Positions 43,790 to 52,327 are shown, counted from the stretch's first letter. The stretch: 64,000 bases of DNA from Clostridiales bacterium (GCA_015056145.1 SVGY01000005.1:1-64000); one strand, 5' to 3'. Program-made: numbers and translations. The notes: generated by a model not told the origin, from the sequence alone.

Positions 43790-44659
43790 TCAACGTACGG
43801 CGAGCCCCGCATCGGAAAGAATGATCTCCGGCAGGGCGCAGGGTTCCAGCTCGGTCAGTGGCACGTTGATCCTTTCCGTGCCCCGGGTATCCAGATAGTT
43901 TTCCCGGGAGACAAACAGAATCTCATCGCTGAGGGGTTCCCATTTCAGGAATGCCGAATAATCGGGACGGAATGAATAATCCCGGGCTACGGCATGAATC
44001 AAATCTCCCTCGGGGCCTATGCACAGTTCAACGGCCTTGTAAATACCCTTGGACTTGGACAGCGCCGTGCCATACAGCATGCAGCCGCCGCCCTCCCCAG
44101 GCCGAAGCACATAGGGTTTCAATATGAGACCTTCGGCCCGAAGCAGTTTTTTCCAAAGAATTTCGCCGTCTGAGGAAAACCGCCGGATGACAATTTCCTT
44201 GTAATTATCCCAGCTGGCATGGGCCAGAATCACGCCGCCAAGCCCGTCCCGGGACAGATGCATCCATCCCCAGACGGTTGTCTGCTGAAACAGGGCAGAC
44301 CAAAGGATCTCCCCTTCATTGGAAAAATGGAACAGATGTATTAAGGGATCGGGAGTATTCTCGTCTCTGGAAAAAACAGCATACAGCCCACCTTCGCCAT
44401 CGCCGCAGCAGGCAGACAGTCCGCCATTGATATCATCCCCAAGAAGCGCATCCAGGGGGATGGAAAGAACCGTTTCGCCTTCGTAGCTAATCAGCATCAG
44501 CCTTTCCCCGTCGCCGATACCGGCATAGCCGTTTTCCAGCGGGGTAAGGTAGCGTAGGTTGGGAAGCGCATCGGTTGCGGTCATTTCCGATGCCTGTGCG
44601 GCAGGGCAGAACATTGCCAGCAGGATCGCCGTCAGGCAGATGCACATACTTCTTCTCAT
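43790..44659 (-). CDS. Secreted protein, probable beta-propeller-like fold, unknown function
   Basis: 289 residues with a signal peptide (MRRSMCICLTAILLAMFCPAAQA). Repeating blade-like stretches such as GGLYAVFSRDE, FSNEGEILWSALFQ, RFSSDGEILWKKLL and GPEGDLIH recall propeller repeats (each S/P-x-G-E/D-I/L-x-W/H). No catalytic motif. AAAGGAG precedes the ATG but can be hidden by a hairpin (44669-44694). Convergent with the peptidoglycan-binding protein gene; the function is unknown. Confidence 0.7.
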   Translation of the reverse strand: MRRSMCICLTAILLAMFCPAAQASEMTATDALPNLRYLTPLENGYAGIGDGERLMLISYEGETVLSIPLDALLGDDINGGLSACCGDGEGGLYAVFSRDENTPDPLIHLFHFSNEGEILWSALFQQTTVWGWMHLSRDGLGGVILAHASWDNYKEIVIRRFSSDGEILWKKLLRAEGLILKPYVLRPGEGGGCMLYGTALSKSKGIYKAVELCIGPEGDLIHAVARDYSFRPDYSAFLKWEPLSDEILFVSRENYLDTRGTERINVPLTELEPCALPEIILSDAGLAVR

Positions 44660-44668
44660 GTGGTTTCA

Positions 44669-44694
44669 CTCCTTTCGTATACATAACGAAGGAG
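44669..44694 (-). promoter_or_regulatory. Hairpin covering the ribosome site of the secreted protein gene
   Basis: Plus-strand CTCCTTTCGT (44669-44678) pairs with ACGAAGGAG (44686-44694) with one bulge. On the minus strand the right arm holds AAAGGAG, the ribosome site of the gene starting at 44659. Confidence 0.45.
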
Positions 44695-44714
44695 GGAGGG
44701 AAAATTATCCAACT

Positions 44715-45173
44715 TTATTTATTCAAATGACAAATCAGGTTGATGCAATGAGGAAGTTCATCGTCGATATACCCGCTGTCAACAAAGCCGGCTTTTTCGT
44801 ACACCCTGAGGGCGGGCGCATCTGCACGGTTTACGCAAACCTCCACATGGGGATAACGGCCTTCTGTGCGAAGCAATTCAAGGATGAGGCCCAGTGCTTC
44901 GGAACCGTAACCCTTCCCCTGATGCTCCCGGTCAATCATGAATTGCTGCAGATCATAGCCCAGGGGTTCTTCGGTAAAATCCCTCACCAGAGCAAGACCG
45001 ATCAAACGTTCATCCTTTGCAATGCCGATAACACGACCGTTGCAGCTGCGGTAAACATAGCCCCGGGCAAGGATGCCCAGAGAATGGTCCAGAAAAGCCT
45101 GCTGCTGTTCCGTCACCCGTAGCTTTGCAGCCTCAAGCCAGTTTTCTTCGGTGATATCCACCAAATGTATCAC
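44715..45173 (-). CDS. GNAT-family N-acetyltransferase
   Basis: 152 residues. Acetyl-CoA motif DREHQGKGYGSEALGLI, then VCVNRADAPALRVYEKAGF. The layout resembles polyamine (BltD/SpeG-like) acetyltransferases, but the substrate is unsettled. The start overlaps the stop of the upstream zinc-ribbon gene (ATGA, 45170-45173). Confidence 0.85.
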   Translation of the reverse strand: MIHLVDITEENWLEAAKLRVTEQQQAFLDHSLGILARGYVYRSCNGRVIGIAKDERLIGLALVRDFTEEPLGYDLQQFMIDREHQGKGYGSEALGLILELLRTEGRYPHVEVCVNRADAPALRVYEKAGFVDSGYIDDELPHCINLICHLNK

Positions 45174-45886
45174 GATGCTTTCTTCCTCCTCTTCTTTTTC
45201 CTCTCCTCCGGCAGCACCTTCGCCTTCTGCCGTTTAAGCTTGCTGCGCACAAAGGCTTCCGCCTCTTCCCATTCTTCCATGGGTACGTTCACGCTCAGCG
45301 CCTGCCACCAGCCCGGGCGATAAAAGAGCATCACGCCGCCCTCCCGCCACAGGCGCACACGGCTCAGGCTGTTCCAGGGAAGCTCGGCCTGCCGGATGAG
45401 CCTGTAGCCCGGCAGCACGTCATCCGTGGTTTCCAGGGCCTGGGCCTGCTGGGTGGTAACGAAGCGGGCATACATTGGCAAAACTGCCTCCGGCTCCAGA
45501 TAGGTCAGCGCCCGGACGCAGTCCTTGGTAAGGATGTAGTGCACCTTCTCCGGGCCCTGCAGGAACAAAAGCAGGAATATCAGCAGGAGAAGCCCCGCAA
45601 CCATCATGAGGATGCTGAGGGTGAATCCGCCCGCAAAAAGGCGGCTCAGGGCCGGAATGCCGCCGGAGATCAGCTCCGTGATCACCGAAATCAGAAAGAT
45701 GGTTACGATCACCGGCAAGCCCAGCCTCAGGTATTCATTCCAGCAAAACCAGTCCGTAAGGGGCGTACGGGTAACGCCGAAGGATAGCCGCTGGCCGGTC
45801 TTGGTCAGCTTGCCGCCGCAGTAAGGGCAGCTTTCCCCAGGCGGGGTCTCCGTTTTGCATTTGCGGCAGTAATTGGCGTAGGGCAT
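45170..45886 (-). CDS. Zinc-ribbon membrane protein of unknown function
   Basis: 238 residues. N-terminal zinc ribbon with CRKC and CPYC (residues 7-10 and 20-23), two or three hydrophobic segments (about 60-120), then a cytoplasmic domain of about 110 residues ending in a very basic tail (Lys/Arg). The middle of the chain has LPWNSLSRVRLWREGG, similar in feel to PH-like membrane proteins. AAAGGAGG before the ATG at 45884-45886 overrules an upstream in-frame ATG at 46162. Not recognised further. Confidence 0.75.
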   Translation of the reverse strand: MPYANYCRKCKTETPPGESCPYCGGKLTKTGQRLSFGVTRTPLTDWFCWNEYLRLGLPVIVTIFLISVITELISGGIPALSRLFAGGFTLSILMMVAGLLLLIFLLLFLQGPEKVHYILTKDCVRALTYLEPEAVLPMYARFVTTQQAQALETTDDVLPGYRLIRQAELPWNSLSRVRLWREGGVMLFYRPGWWQALSVNVPMEEWEEAEAFVRSKLKRQKAKVLPEERKKKRRKKAS

Positions 45887-45958
45887 GTGGAGCCCTCCTT
45901 TCGTAAAGGAATAGACCACCCGTTTCGGTGGGATGATATATGCGGAGGTGAAGTGCAA

Positions 45959-46135
45959 ATGGAATACTATCCCACGCTTCAGGAACTGCTCCGGCACAGC
46001 GAGCGGAGCAAAAAAATGTTTGATGCCCTGCACACCGACGAGCAGGTGGCCCTGCAGGAACAAAGGCAGAACATCCACACCTTTGCGGATTTGCAGAAGG
46101 CGGCGCAAAGTTTTGTGAAAAGGGAACATCCCTGA
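45959..46135 (+). CDS. Small conserved-type protein, 58 residues
   Basis: ATG at 45959 with GGAGGTG (45944-45950) eight bases upstream. The sequence begins MEYYPTLQELLRHSERSKKMFDAL, a pattern (Y-P-T-L-x-E-x-L then S-x-x-S-K-x-x-F) seen in small proteins of Clostridia. Mostly helical and charged, no membrane segment. Divergent from the zinc-ribbon gene. Role unknown. An earlier ATG at 45887 lies on the other gene's ribosome site and is not used. Confidence 0.65.
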   Translation: MEYYPTLQELLRHSERSKKMFDALHTDEQVALQEQRQNIHTFADLQKAAQSFVKREHP

Positions 46136-46197
46136 GAGGCAAAAAAACGGCGCTGGGTTCATAGGGTATAGGGAAACAAACGGAAAGGAGTTTCTCT

Positions 46198-46890
46198 ATG
46201 AACCAGAATGGCCAGAACGGAAGAATATGCGCAGAGGAATATGTGGTAAAACGGGGCGACAGTTTCTACCTTATCGCCCACAAGCTGGGAGTGCCGCTGC
46301 GGGATCTGCTGGCGGCAAACCGTGATATCCATCCTGCCAGGCTCATGGTGGGCGACGTGCTGTGCATTCCCCGGGAAGAGGATGATTCCCCGGAAAGCGG
46401 CGGGCTTGGAGGCGGTGATTCTGCGGGCAATGGCAACACAGGCGGCTCCGCAGGCAATAATGGCAGCGGAACACCCGAAAATGGCCCTGATGGAAATACC
46501 GGCACAGGCAACGAAAACAATCAGCCCGGCATGGACAATACCGGCTCGGTAAATCCTGCGCCCAATTGCCCCATTGAACAGCAGTACAGCGTGGAAAACG
46601 GCCAGACCGTGGAAGATATCCAGCTGAGGAACCTGCTCAGCCGACACACCCTGGAAACCGCCAACCCCGGCGTAAATCTGGATGTGCTCAAGGCAGGACA
46701 AGTGCTGTGCGTTCCCACAGAAAATGTACCCTGCACCATTCCCAACAGCTACACCCTTGGCCGGGGCGAAACGCTGGAAGCCGTGGCGGTCAAATTCAAT
46801 CTGCCCGTGGGCAGCCTGCTGAGGGCGAATCCCTGCCTGGCCCCTCAGGATTTTGAGGAAGGCGCATGCGTGGTACTGCCCTCACGGTAA
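46198..46890 (+). CDS. LysM-domain protein with Gly/Asn-rich linker
   Basis: 230 residues. N-terminal LysM (about 14-58: YVVKRGDSFYLIAHKLGVPL... up to VLCIP), a linker of about 60 residues rich in Gly, Asn, Ser and Pro, then two more LysM-like segments (about 128-175 and 180-230). LysM binds N-acetylglucosamine of peptidoglycan or spore coats. No signal peptide is seen. GGAG before the ATG. Spore or wall attachment is inferred. Confidence 0.85.
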   Translation: MNQNGQNGRICAEEYVVKRGDSFYLIAHKLGVPLRDLLAANRDIHPARLMVGDVLCIPREEDDSPESGGLGGGDSAGNGNTGGSAGNNGSGTPENGPDGNTGTGNENNQPGMDNTGSVNPAPNCPIEQQYSVENGQTVEDIQLRNLLSRHTLETANPGVNLDVLKAGQVLCVPTENVPCTIPNSYTLGRGETLEAVAVKFNLPVGSLLRANPCLAPQDFEEGACVVLPSR

Positions 46891-46927
46891 GCCGGAACCT
46901 TTGCCCGCAAGAACAACAGGAACATTG

Positions 46928-46962
46928 CCTGACTGCATGGAAAACATGCGGTCAGGTTTTTT
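46928..46962 (+). terminator. Terminator of the LysM gene
   Basis: CCTGACTGCATG (46928-46939) with CATGCGGTCAGG (46945-46956), one wobble, loop GAAAA, then six T. Confidence 0.93.
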
Positions 46963-47000
46963 CCATACCGGAAAGAAACGTCATTCGGAAAAAGGCTCCT

Positions 47001-48767
47001 TTACTCCGCCTGGCTTACCAGCCGCTGCACCAGCCGTTCCGCATGCTTTCGGGCTTCCTGCGCAGACAGGAAGGCATCCTGGCCGCTTTCGGGCTTATCT
47101 CCCATGAGGCCCACAAACTGGCTCACCTTCAGGCCCAGCGCATCCTGCATTTCCTGATCGCTTCCCCCTTCGGTAACAAGGTAGTAACACAGGATAGAGT
47201 CAGTCTGTCCCATGCGGTGAGCCCGATCCTCGGCCTGGGAATGTACCGCAGGGGACCAGTCCAGCTCGCCGAAAACCACACAGCTGGCCCGCTGCAGGTT
47301 CAGGCCGCTGGCCGCCCGCAGACTGATAACGCAGAGGTTGGTTTTTCCCGTCATGAACCGTTCCAGGGCACGCTCCTTCTGGGTGGAGGTTTCCCGTCCG
47401 GTGATAAAGCCGGGGGAATAGTTTTTCAGCTCCCGCTTATAAATGTCCATCACCTCATGATGGTGGGCAAAGAGAAGCACTTTTTCTCCACCGTCCAGCA
47501 AAGCCCTCACAAACTGGCTCACATAGGGCGCCTTGGCGATGCCTGTGGCCTGCCGCTCGCCCCGTTCGATCTCCATCTCCCACAGGGCTCGCTGGGAGGC
47601 GGTAGCATCAGCGGAGGTTTTCAGCATCAGCAGCGTCTTTTTCAGGGGCTGCATCAGCTTTCTGTAAACGCCCTCGTCGCTGTCGATGGTCATAACCAGG
47701 CGGCGCTTGGGGGGCAGCTCGTTCAGCACTTGCTGCTTGGTGCGGCGCAGCATCAGCCCTTCGTTTCTGAGGTGCTCGCCCAGCAGATCCGGCTTTGCCA
47801 CGATGCGGTTGCCGTATCCGTAGCACCACTCCCGGGTGAAGCTTTCATAATCGCCCAGCACATGGAAATCCAGTATATTGACTACATTCCAGATCTCCGC
47901 CCCCTGATTGTAGATAGGCGTGCCGCTGAGGCCCGCCACCCGCTCGGCAGATTCTGCCAGGAGGCTTGCTGCGGAGTACTTTTCGGTGCCTGCGTGGCGC
48001 AGTTCCTGCACCTCGTCAAAGATCACTGTGGGGAAAGCGTAATCCGGCAATACTTCCTTCCATCCCCGGAGCAGAAGGTAGTGCATCAAGTAAATATCAG
48101 CCGGCGGCAAAGGGTAGGGCTTCAGGCCCTTGACCACATGCACCGTAAGGGGGCTGCCGTCCGGTCTGACCACAAACCGGTGGATTTCCCTCTGCCAGTT
48201 GCTCATCAGGTGAGGCGGCGCTACGATCATGCAGGGATAGGCCCCAGTTTCCGCAAGCCATGCCAGGGCCTGCACCGTTTTGCCAAGGCCCATTTCGTCA
48301 GCCAGAAGGCAGCGGTCCGAGCGCAGCAGAAAGCCAAGGCCCTCCTGCTGGAAATCCGTCAGCTGTCCCCGGAAAACCACCGGGCTGGGCTGCACCTTAT
48401 CCGGCATGCGGCGGGCCATTTCCCTCTTCACCGCATGCTCCCTTGCATCGGAGAGGGCCTTCTGCCACCGCTCCCGATCCTGCGGCTTTATCAGGAGGGG
48501 ATAGCGGAGCATGAGCCAGTTCAGGTCGCCAATCACCCGTTTATGGGCAGTGAAGCGGGCCTCGCCCCTGCGGGCAGTGGCGCTGCCGGGAAACAGCCGC
48601 TTGCACAGCTCCGTCACCATGGGGTCGCCCTTCACCATCCAGCACTTGCGCCGGGCATTGTAGCTGAGGGTGCCGTAAGTGCGCTGGGTCTGGCAGGCAG
48701 CATCCTGCGCTCCGTCTGCGTTGAGCAGATAGGGCGGCAGCAGGGAAAGTTCCTGATCGTCCTGCAT
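47001..48767 (-). CDS. SNF2-family helicase (SMARCAL1-like core)
   Basis: 588 residues. Both RecA-like halves are present: Walker A ADEMGLGKTVQ, DEVQ box in IFDEVQELRH, SGTPIYN, then LLFAHHHEV and QAEDRAHRMGQTDS (motif VI). The last motif resembles eukaryotic SMARCAL1/ZRANB3 fork-remodelling enzymes and many phage SNF2 proteins. About 130 N-terminal residues of unknown fold precede the core. AAAGGAG sets the ATG at 48765-48767. It follows the PD-(D/E)XK nuclease-like gene by 38 bases, and they probably work on DNA together; whether in repair or defence cannot be told. Confidence 0.9.
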   Translation of the reverse strand: MQDDQELSLLPPYLLNADGAQDAACQTQRTYGTLSYNARRKCWMVKGDPMVTELCKRLFPGSATARRGEARFTAHKRVIGDLNWLMLRYPLLIKPQDRERWQKALSDAREHAVKREMARRMPDKVQPSPVVFRGQLTDFQQEGLGFLLRSDRCLLADEMGLGKTVQALAWLAETGAYPCMIVAPPHLMSNWQREIHRFVVRPDGSPLTVHVVKGLKPYPLPPADIYLMHYLLLRGWKEVLPDYAFPTVIFDEVQELRHAGTEKYSAASLLAESAERVAGLSGTPIYNQGAEIWNVVNILDFHVLGDYESFTREWCYGYGNRIVAKPDLLGEHLRNEGLMLRRTKQQVLNELPPKRRLVMTIDSDEGVYRKLMQPLKKTLLMLKTSADATASQRALWEMEIERGERQATGIAKAPYVSQFVRALLDGGEKVLLFAHHHEVMDIYKRELKNYSPGFITGRETSTQKERALERFMTGKTNLCVISLRAASGLNLQRASCVVFGELDWSPAVHSQAEDRAHRMGQTDSILCYYLVTEGGSDQEMQDALGLKVSQFVGLMGDKPESGQDAFLSAQEARKHAERLVQRLVSQAE

Positions 48768-48805
48768 GGCTCGTTCTCCTTTCCTATGGAATGTTCCGGG
48801 GCGGC

Positions 48806-49207
48806 TCAGGGCAGCGCAATGCCCCAAAGCTGGCTCAGGGGAATCACCTTTACGGGCTTGCCCAACAGGTGGTCGGGCAAACGCAGGCTTCGCTGGGTCA
48901 GCACCACAAGGCCGGATATTTCCGGGCTTGCGGCATAGCGCATCAGCTGTGCTTTGACCGTATTGGGGTTTGGTTTGCCCTTTTTGATCTCGATGCCTAC
49001 GGTGTCCACCAGAAAATCGATGCGGCATCCCTTGCCGATGACGGCCTCGTGGCGGAAATCAAGGCCGGACTGGTTCAGCTGCTGTGCCACCCACTGATGG
49101 ATATCGCTTTCATAAAGCGCAAAGGGAGACCGCAGCTCCCGGAGGGCGGCGCAAACCGCCCCGAGAACCGTACCGTCTCCCTCTGTATGATGATTATGGA
49201 TGCTCAC
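48806..49207 (-). CDS. PD-(D/E)XK nuclease-like protein
   Basis: 133 residues. A GTG at 49205-49207 overlaps the yhbY stop. The core reads HEAVIGKGCRIDFLVDTVGIEIKKG: conserved Asp in RIDFLVD and E-x-K in GIEIKKG, the catalytic pattern of the PD-(D/E)XK nuclease fold; then NPNTVKAQLMRYAASPEISGLVVLT, as in small VRR-NUC/Holliday-type nucleases. Position after the Obg-YhbY pair and before SNF2 suggests it is the nuclease partner of the helicase. No close named family was recognised. Confidence 0.7.
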   Translation of the reverse strand: MSIHNHHTEGDGTVLGAVCAALRELRSPFALYESDIHQWVAQQLNQSGLDFRHEAVIGKGCRIDFLVDTVGIEIKKGKPNPNTVKAQLMRYAASPEISGLVVLTQRSLRLPDHLLGKPVKVIPLSQLWGIALP

Positions 49208-49488
49208 AGCTCAATTTTGGGATGATTGCTGCGGCGGTACATCACAAACCTGCGGCCGATGCACTGCACAGGCTCCGCATGCACACGGCTGCACAGCTCA
49301 TCCAGGGCTTCCCGGGCGGTGAGATCGCAGTTCTGCTGCACGGCGCACTTGATCAGTTCCCGGGCCTCCAAGGCGTCGTAGGCTTCCTTCACGGTAGCGT
49401 CGGTCACGCCGTCCTTGCCCACATAGAGAATGGTATCCATGGTGTTGGCCATGCTGCGGAGCATGGCTCGCTGTTTGCTGGTAAGCAT
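49204..49488 (-). CDS. yhbY: Ribosome assembly RNA-binding protein YhbY
   Basis: 94 residues, a single CRS1/YhbY domain: LTSKQRAMLRSMAN at the start, LYVGKDGVTDATVKEAYDAL and the C-terminal GRRFVMYRR. YhbY binds large-subunit precursors. GGGAG precedes the ATG. It is 12 bases after obg, the usual order, and overlaps the downstream nuclease gene. Confidence 0.95.
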   Translation of the reverse strand: MLTSKQRAMLRSMANTMDTILYVGKDGVTDATVKEAYDALEARELIKCAVQQNCDLTAREALDELCSRVHAEPVQCIGRRFVMYRRSNHPKIEL

Positions 49489-49500
49489 TGCATATCTCCC

Positions 49501-50772
49501 TTATTCTACAAAGTCGAATTCCATATCGCCCAGAAGCACGGGTGCGCCTTCCTTTGCGCCCTTCCTGCGCAGCTCGTCGATAATGCCCCGGTCACGGAGC
49601 TGGCGATGGAACCAGTTCATGCTCTCTTCGTCGTCGAAGTTCACGCTGTCGATAAGGCGCTGGATGCCGGGGCCTTCCACCACGAACACGCCGCCCTTCT
49701 GCTGGGTTACGGTGAAGCTCATATCCCGAACGGGGGAAGCGGCTTCCACTTCTTCCTCCAGGAACACCTTGGGCGGAGGAAGCTCCGGCAGAAGCTGAAT
49801 GACCCGGTCCAGCAGCTTGTCAAAGCCCTGGCGGGTGGCTGCACTGACGATGAAGGCTTCATAGCCCAGCAGCTCAAAGCGGTGCACCAGCTGCTTCTTT
49901 TCCTCTTCGTCGGCCATGAGGTCACATTTATTCAGAACCACCAGCTGGGGCCGGTCCGCAGGCTCGCCGTAGGTTTCCAGCTCGTTGAGGATGATATCAA
50001 AATCGTTGACGGGGTCACGGCCTTCGCTGCCGGCAGCATCCACCACATGCAGCAAAAGACGGGTGCGCTCCACATGGCGCAAGAAATCGTGACCCAGGCC
50101 CACGCCTTCGCTGGCGCCTTCCACCAGACCGGGGATATCCGCCAGCACAAAGTCGCTTTCACGCCATTTCACAATGCCCAGGTTGGGGGTGAGGGTGGTG
50201 AAATGATAGTTGGCAATCTTCGGCTTGGCAGCGGTGAGGGTGGCCAGAATGGTGCTCTTGCCCACGTTGGGGAAGCCCACCAGGCCCACGTCGGCGATGG
50301 TCTTCAATTCCAGCTTGAAAGTGTGGATTTCCGTCTTGATGCCAGGCTTGGCAAAGTTGGGGGCCTGACGAGTGGGGGTGGCAAAGTGCTGATTGCCGAA
50401 ACCGCCGATGCCGCCCTTGAGCAAGGTTTTGCTCTGGCCGGGCTCGTTCATATCGGCGGCTACGGTGCCATCTTCACGGAGGAACACAGTACCCACAGGC
50501 ACCTTGATGACAAGATCCTGACCCCGTTTGCCGTGGCAGCGGTTTGCACTGCCGTCACCGCCGTTTTCAGCGGTGTACTTGGTGTGGAAGCGGAAGTCCA
50601 GCAAAGTATGCATGTTGGGGTCGGCGTAAAGCACGATATTGCCGCCATTGCCGCCGTCGCCGCCATCGGGGCCGCCGTTCTGGACGAACTTTTCCCGGTG
50701 GAAGGATACGCAGCCGTTGCCGCCGTTGCCGGCTTTGGCGGTAATGGTTACTCTGTCTACAAAGGATGCCAT
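49501..50772 (-). CDS. obgE: GTPase Obg/CgtA
   Basis: 423 residues. Glycine-rich Obg fold at the N-terminus (GGDGGNGGNI), GTPase motifs GFPNVGKST, DIPGLVEGA and NKCDL, and a C-terminal OCT domain. It acts in 50S assembly and stress signalling, and in sporulation in Bacillus. AGGAGG precedes the ATG. It follows nth by 18 bases and leads yhbY. Confidence 0.97.
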   Translation of the reverse strand: MASFVDRVTITAKAGNGGNGCVSFHREKFVQNGGPDGGDGGNGGNIVLYADPNMHTLLDFRFHTKYTAENGGDGSANRCHGKRGQDLVIKVPVGTVFLREDGTVAADMNEPGQSKTLLKGGIGGFGNQHFATPTRQAPNFAKPGIKTEIHTFKLELKTIADVGLVGFPNVGKSTILATLTAAKPKIANYHFTTLTPNLGIVKWRESDFVLADIPGLVEGASEGVGLGHDFLRHVERTRLLLHVVDAAGSEGRDPVNDFDIILNELETYGEPADRPQLVVLNKCDLMADEEEKKQLVHRFELLGYEAFIVSAATRQGFDKLLDRVIQLLPELPPPKVFLEEEVEAASPVRDMSFTVTQQKGGVFVVEGPGIQRLIDSVNFDDEESMNWFHRQLRDRGIIDELRRKGAKEGAPVLLGDMEFDFVE

Positions 50773-50790
50773 GTTTTACCTCCTAATACG

Positions 50791-51471
50791 TTACAGGGAA
50801 AGGGAATGATCTGTCTTGGACGGTTTCTGGCCCGGCTTCATCTCCGGGTTGCCCTCCTGATATGCCCTGCACAGTTCCCGGCAGGGACATGCGGCACAAT
50901 CGGGTTTACGGGAGTGGCACACACGCCGCCCATGGAAGATGAGCCAATGATGAGCGGCTACCCAGTCCTTTTTGGGGATGGCCTTCATCAGCTGTTCCTC
51001 CGTCAGCTTGACGTTGTCTGCCTTGGCCAGGCCCAGCCGGTTGCTGACCCGGAACACATGGGTATCCACCGCAATGGTGGGCACGCCGAAGGCATTGGCC
51101 AGAACCACGTTGGCGGTTTTCTGCCCCACACCGGGCAGAGCCCGGAGCGCCTCCATGGTGGAGGGTACCTGGCCGCCGTGGTTTTCCACAATGGCCCGGC
51201 AGGCTTCCACGATGTTGGTGGCCTTGCTTTTAAAGCCGCAGCTTTTCACCATGGGGTACACATCCTCCACCGGGGCGGCGGCAAGGGCCTCCGGGGTGGG
51301 GTAACGCTCAAACAAAGCGGGAGTCACTTTGTTTACCTGCTTATCGGTGCACTGGGCGGAAAGCATGACCGCCACAAGGGTTTCGTAGGGATTGGAAAAG
51401 TTCAGCTCCGGCCCTGCGTCGGGGTAAGCAGAGCGGAGGGCTTCAAGAATCAGCTTTTTCTGCACTTTCAT
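50791..51471 (-). CDS. nth: Endonuclease III
   Basis: 226 residues. Helix-hairpin-helix region LPGVGQKTANVVLANAFG with catalytic Lys/Asp (Lys in GQKTAN, Asp in IAVDTHV), and a [4Fe-4S] cluster Cx6Cx2Cx5C (CHSRKPDCAACPCRELC). It removes oxidised pyrimidines. The ATG at 51469-51471 (GAGGAAG upstream) lies inside the end of folT; a longer frame from 51516 is rejected. The overlap with folT is 29 bases. Confidence 0.95.
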   Translation of the reverse strand: MKVQKKLILEALRSAYPDAGPELNFSNPYETLVAVMLSAQCTDKQVNKVTPALFERYPTPEALAAAPVEDVYPMVKSCGFKSKATNIVEACRAIVENHGGQVPSTMEALRALPGVGQKTANVVLANAFGVPTIAVDTHVFRVSNRLGLAKADNVKLTEEQLMKAIPKKDWVAAHHWLIFHGRRVCHSRKPDCAACPCRELCRAYQEGNPEMKPGQKPSKTDHSLSL

Positions 51472-52150
51472 TTTGGACTTCCTCGGAGTTTTCTTCGGGG
51501 ACGGGTTCGGAAGCAAGCTCTCCGGCTGCTTCTTCGGGGGTGGGTTCGCCTGCTGCAGCGTCGTCCTGAGCAGTCACAGCATCAGTGGCAGGTTTTGCGG
51601 AGAACAGATCAAAAAAATTTCGATCCAGCCGCATTTCCGCAGGCAGCTTAATGCGGGAGAGGGCCAACAGCGTGGCAAAGATAATTACCATCTGCACGGG
51701 CAGTTCCACAGGCAAGGGAGCGGCACGGCTTACCAACAAAACAGGATAAGCTTTTTTAATGATGAACACGCTCAGCCAGAGGGTATTCAGGAACAGATTC
51801 ACAACGCCGGCAGCCAGCACGGAAAGGATCACCGCCAGCACATTGGGCCGGTTCCGGTGGAGAATAAAACCGTAAATGATGCCCACCAGAATATTGGTCA
51901 GGGTGAAACCGGGAAAATATGCTCCCTGGGGGAACAGAACAGCGCCGATGATATCACCCAGCGCACCAACGATGGCGGCAGGAATAGGTCCCATCAGTGC
52001 GCCCGCCACGGCAATGGGAAGAAAACCGAGGTTGAACTGCTTTGAGATGGAAGGAATCTGGACAATGTTCCCCAGTACCACCTGCAATGCCACCAGCAGA
52101 GCGGTAAAGGTGATGACCTCTACACGGAACAGACTTTTGCTTTTTTGCAT
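51443..52150 (-). CDS. folT: ECF transporter S component, folate specific
   Basis: 235 residues. Six hydrophobic segments from about residue 10 to 165, with the FolT-like start ALLVALQVVLGNIVQIP and the conserved LGDIIGAVLFPQGAYFPGF. A folate S component works with the shared EcfA/A'/T module (not in this window). Folate specificity rests on the THF riboswitch in front. The C-terminal 45 residues are an unusual acidic tail (Glu/Ala/Pro-rich) overlapping nth. AGGAGG before the ATG is part of a regulatory hairpin. Confidence 0.9.
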   Translation of the reverse strand: MQKSKSLFRVEVITFTALLVALQVVLGNIVQIPSISKQFNLGFLPIAVAGALMGPIPAAIVGALGDIIGAVLFPQGAYFPGFTLTNILVGIIYGFILHRNRPNVLAVILSVLAAGVVNLFLNTLWLSVFIIKKAYPVLLVSRAAPLPVELPVQMVIIFATLLALSRIKLPAEMRLDRNFFDLFSAKPATDAVTAQDDAAAGEPTPEEAAGELASEPVPEENSEEVQNESAEKADS

Positions 52151-52158
52151 AGAAAAAC

Positions 52159-52194
52159 GCCTCCTGTTTTTAATAATGCTGATTCGCAGGAGGC
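52159..52194 (-). promoter_or_regulatory. Hairpin sequestering the folT ribosome site
   Basis: Minus strand GCCTCCTG (52187-52194) pairs perfectly with CAGGAGGC (52159-52166), which contains the ribosome site AGGAGG; TTTTT follows, so the same hairpin may also act as a terminator. It begins right at the 3' edge of the riboswitch. Confidence 0.75.
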
Positions 52195-52198
52195 AGCA

Positions 52199-52306
52199 CC
52201 AAGACAGCGGGATGCGCCGCATACACCGCACCGGCGGGACCGGTTTCGTTTCATGACAACTCCCCGTTCATGAACACTTAACGCGCGTGCAGCTACTCTG
52301 CCTGAC
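52199..52306 (-). ncRNA. Tetrahydrofolate riboswitch (class I, folE/THF type)
   Basis: On the minus strand the leader carries the conserved THF-riboswitch elements in order: AGAGTAG, GCGTTAAGTG, GGGAGTTGTC, ACGAAA, and GCGGTG...GCGCATCCCGCTG. Closing helix P1: GGCAG with CTGTC (one wobble). P3: TTCATG with CATGAA. The class is known upstream of folT and folate synthesis genes in Clostridia and lowers expression when THF is high. Here it sits between the promoter and the ribosome-site hairpin of folT. Confidence 0.9.
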
Positions 52307-52327
52307 ACGAATCGCAGGAACCAGGCT

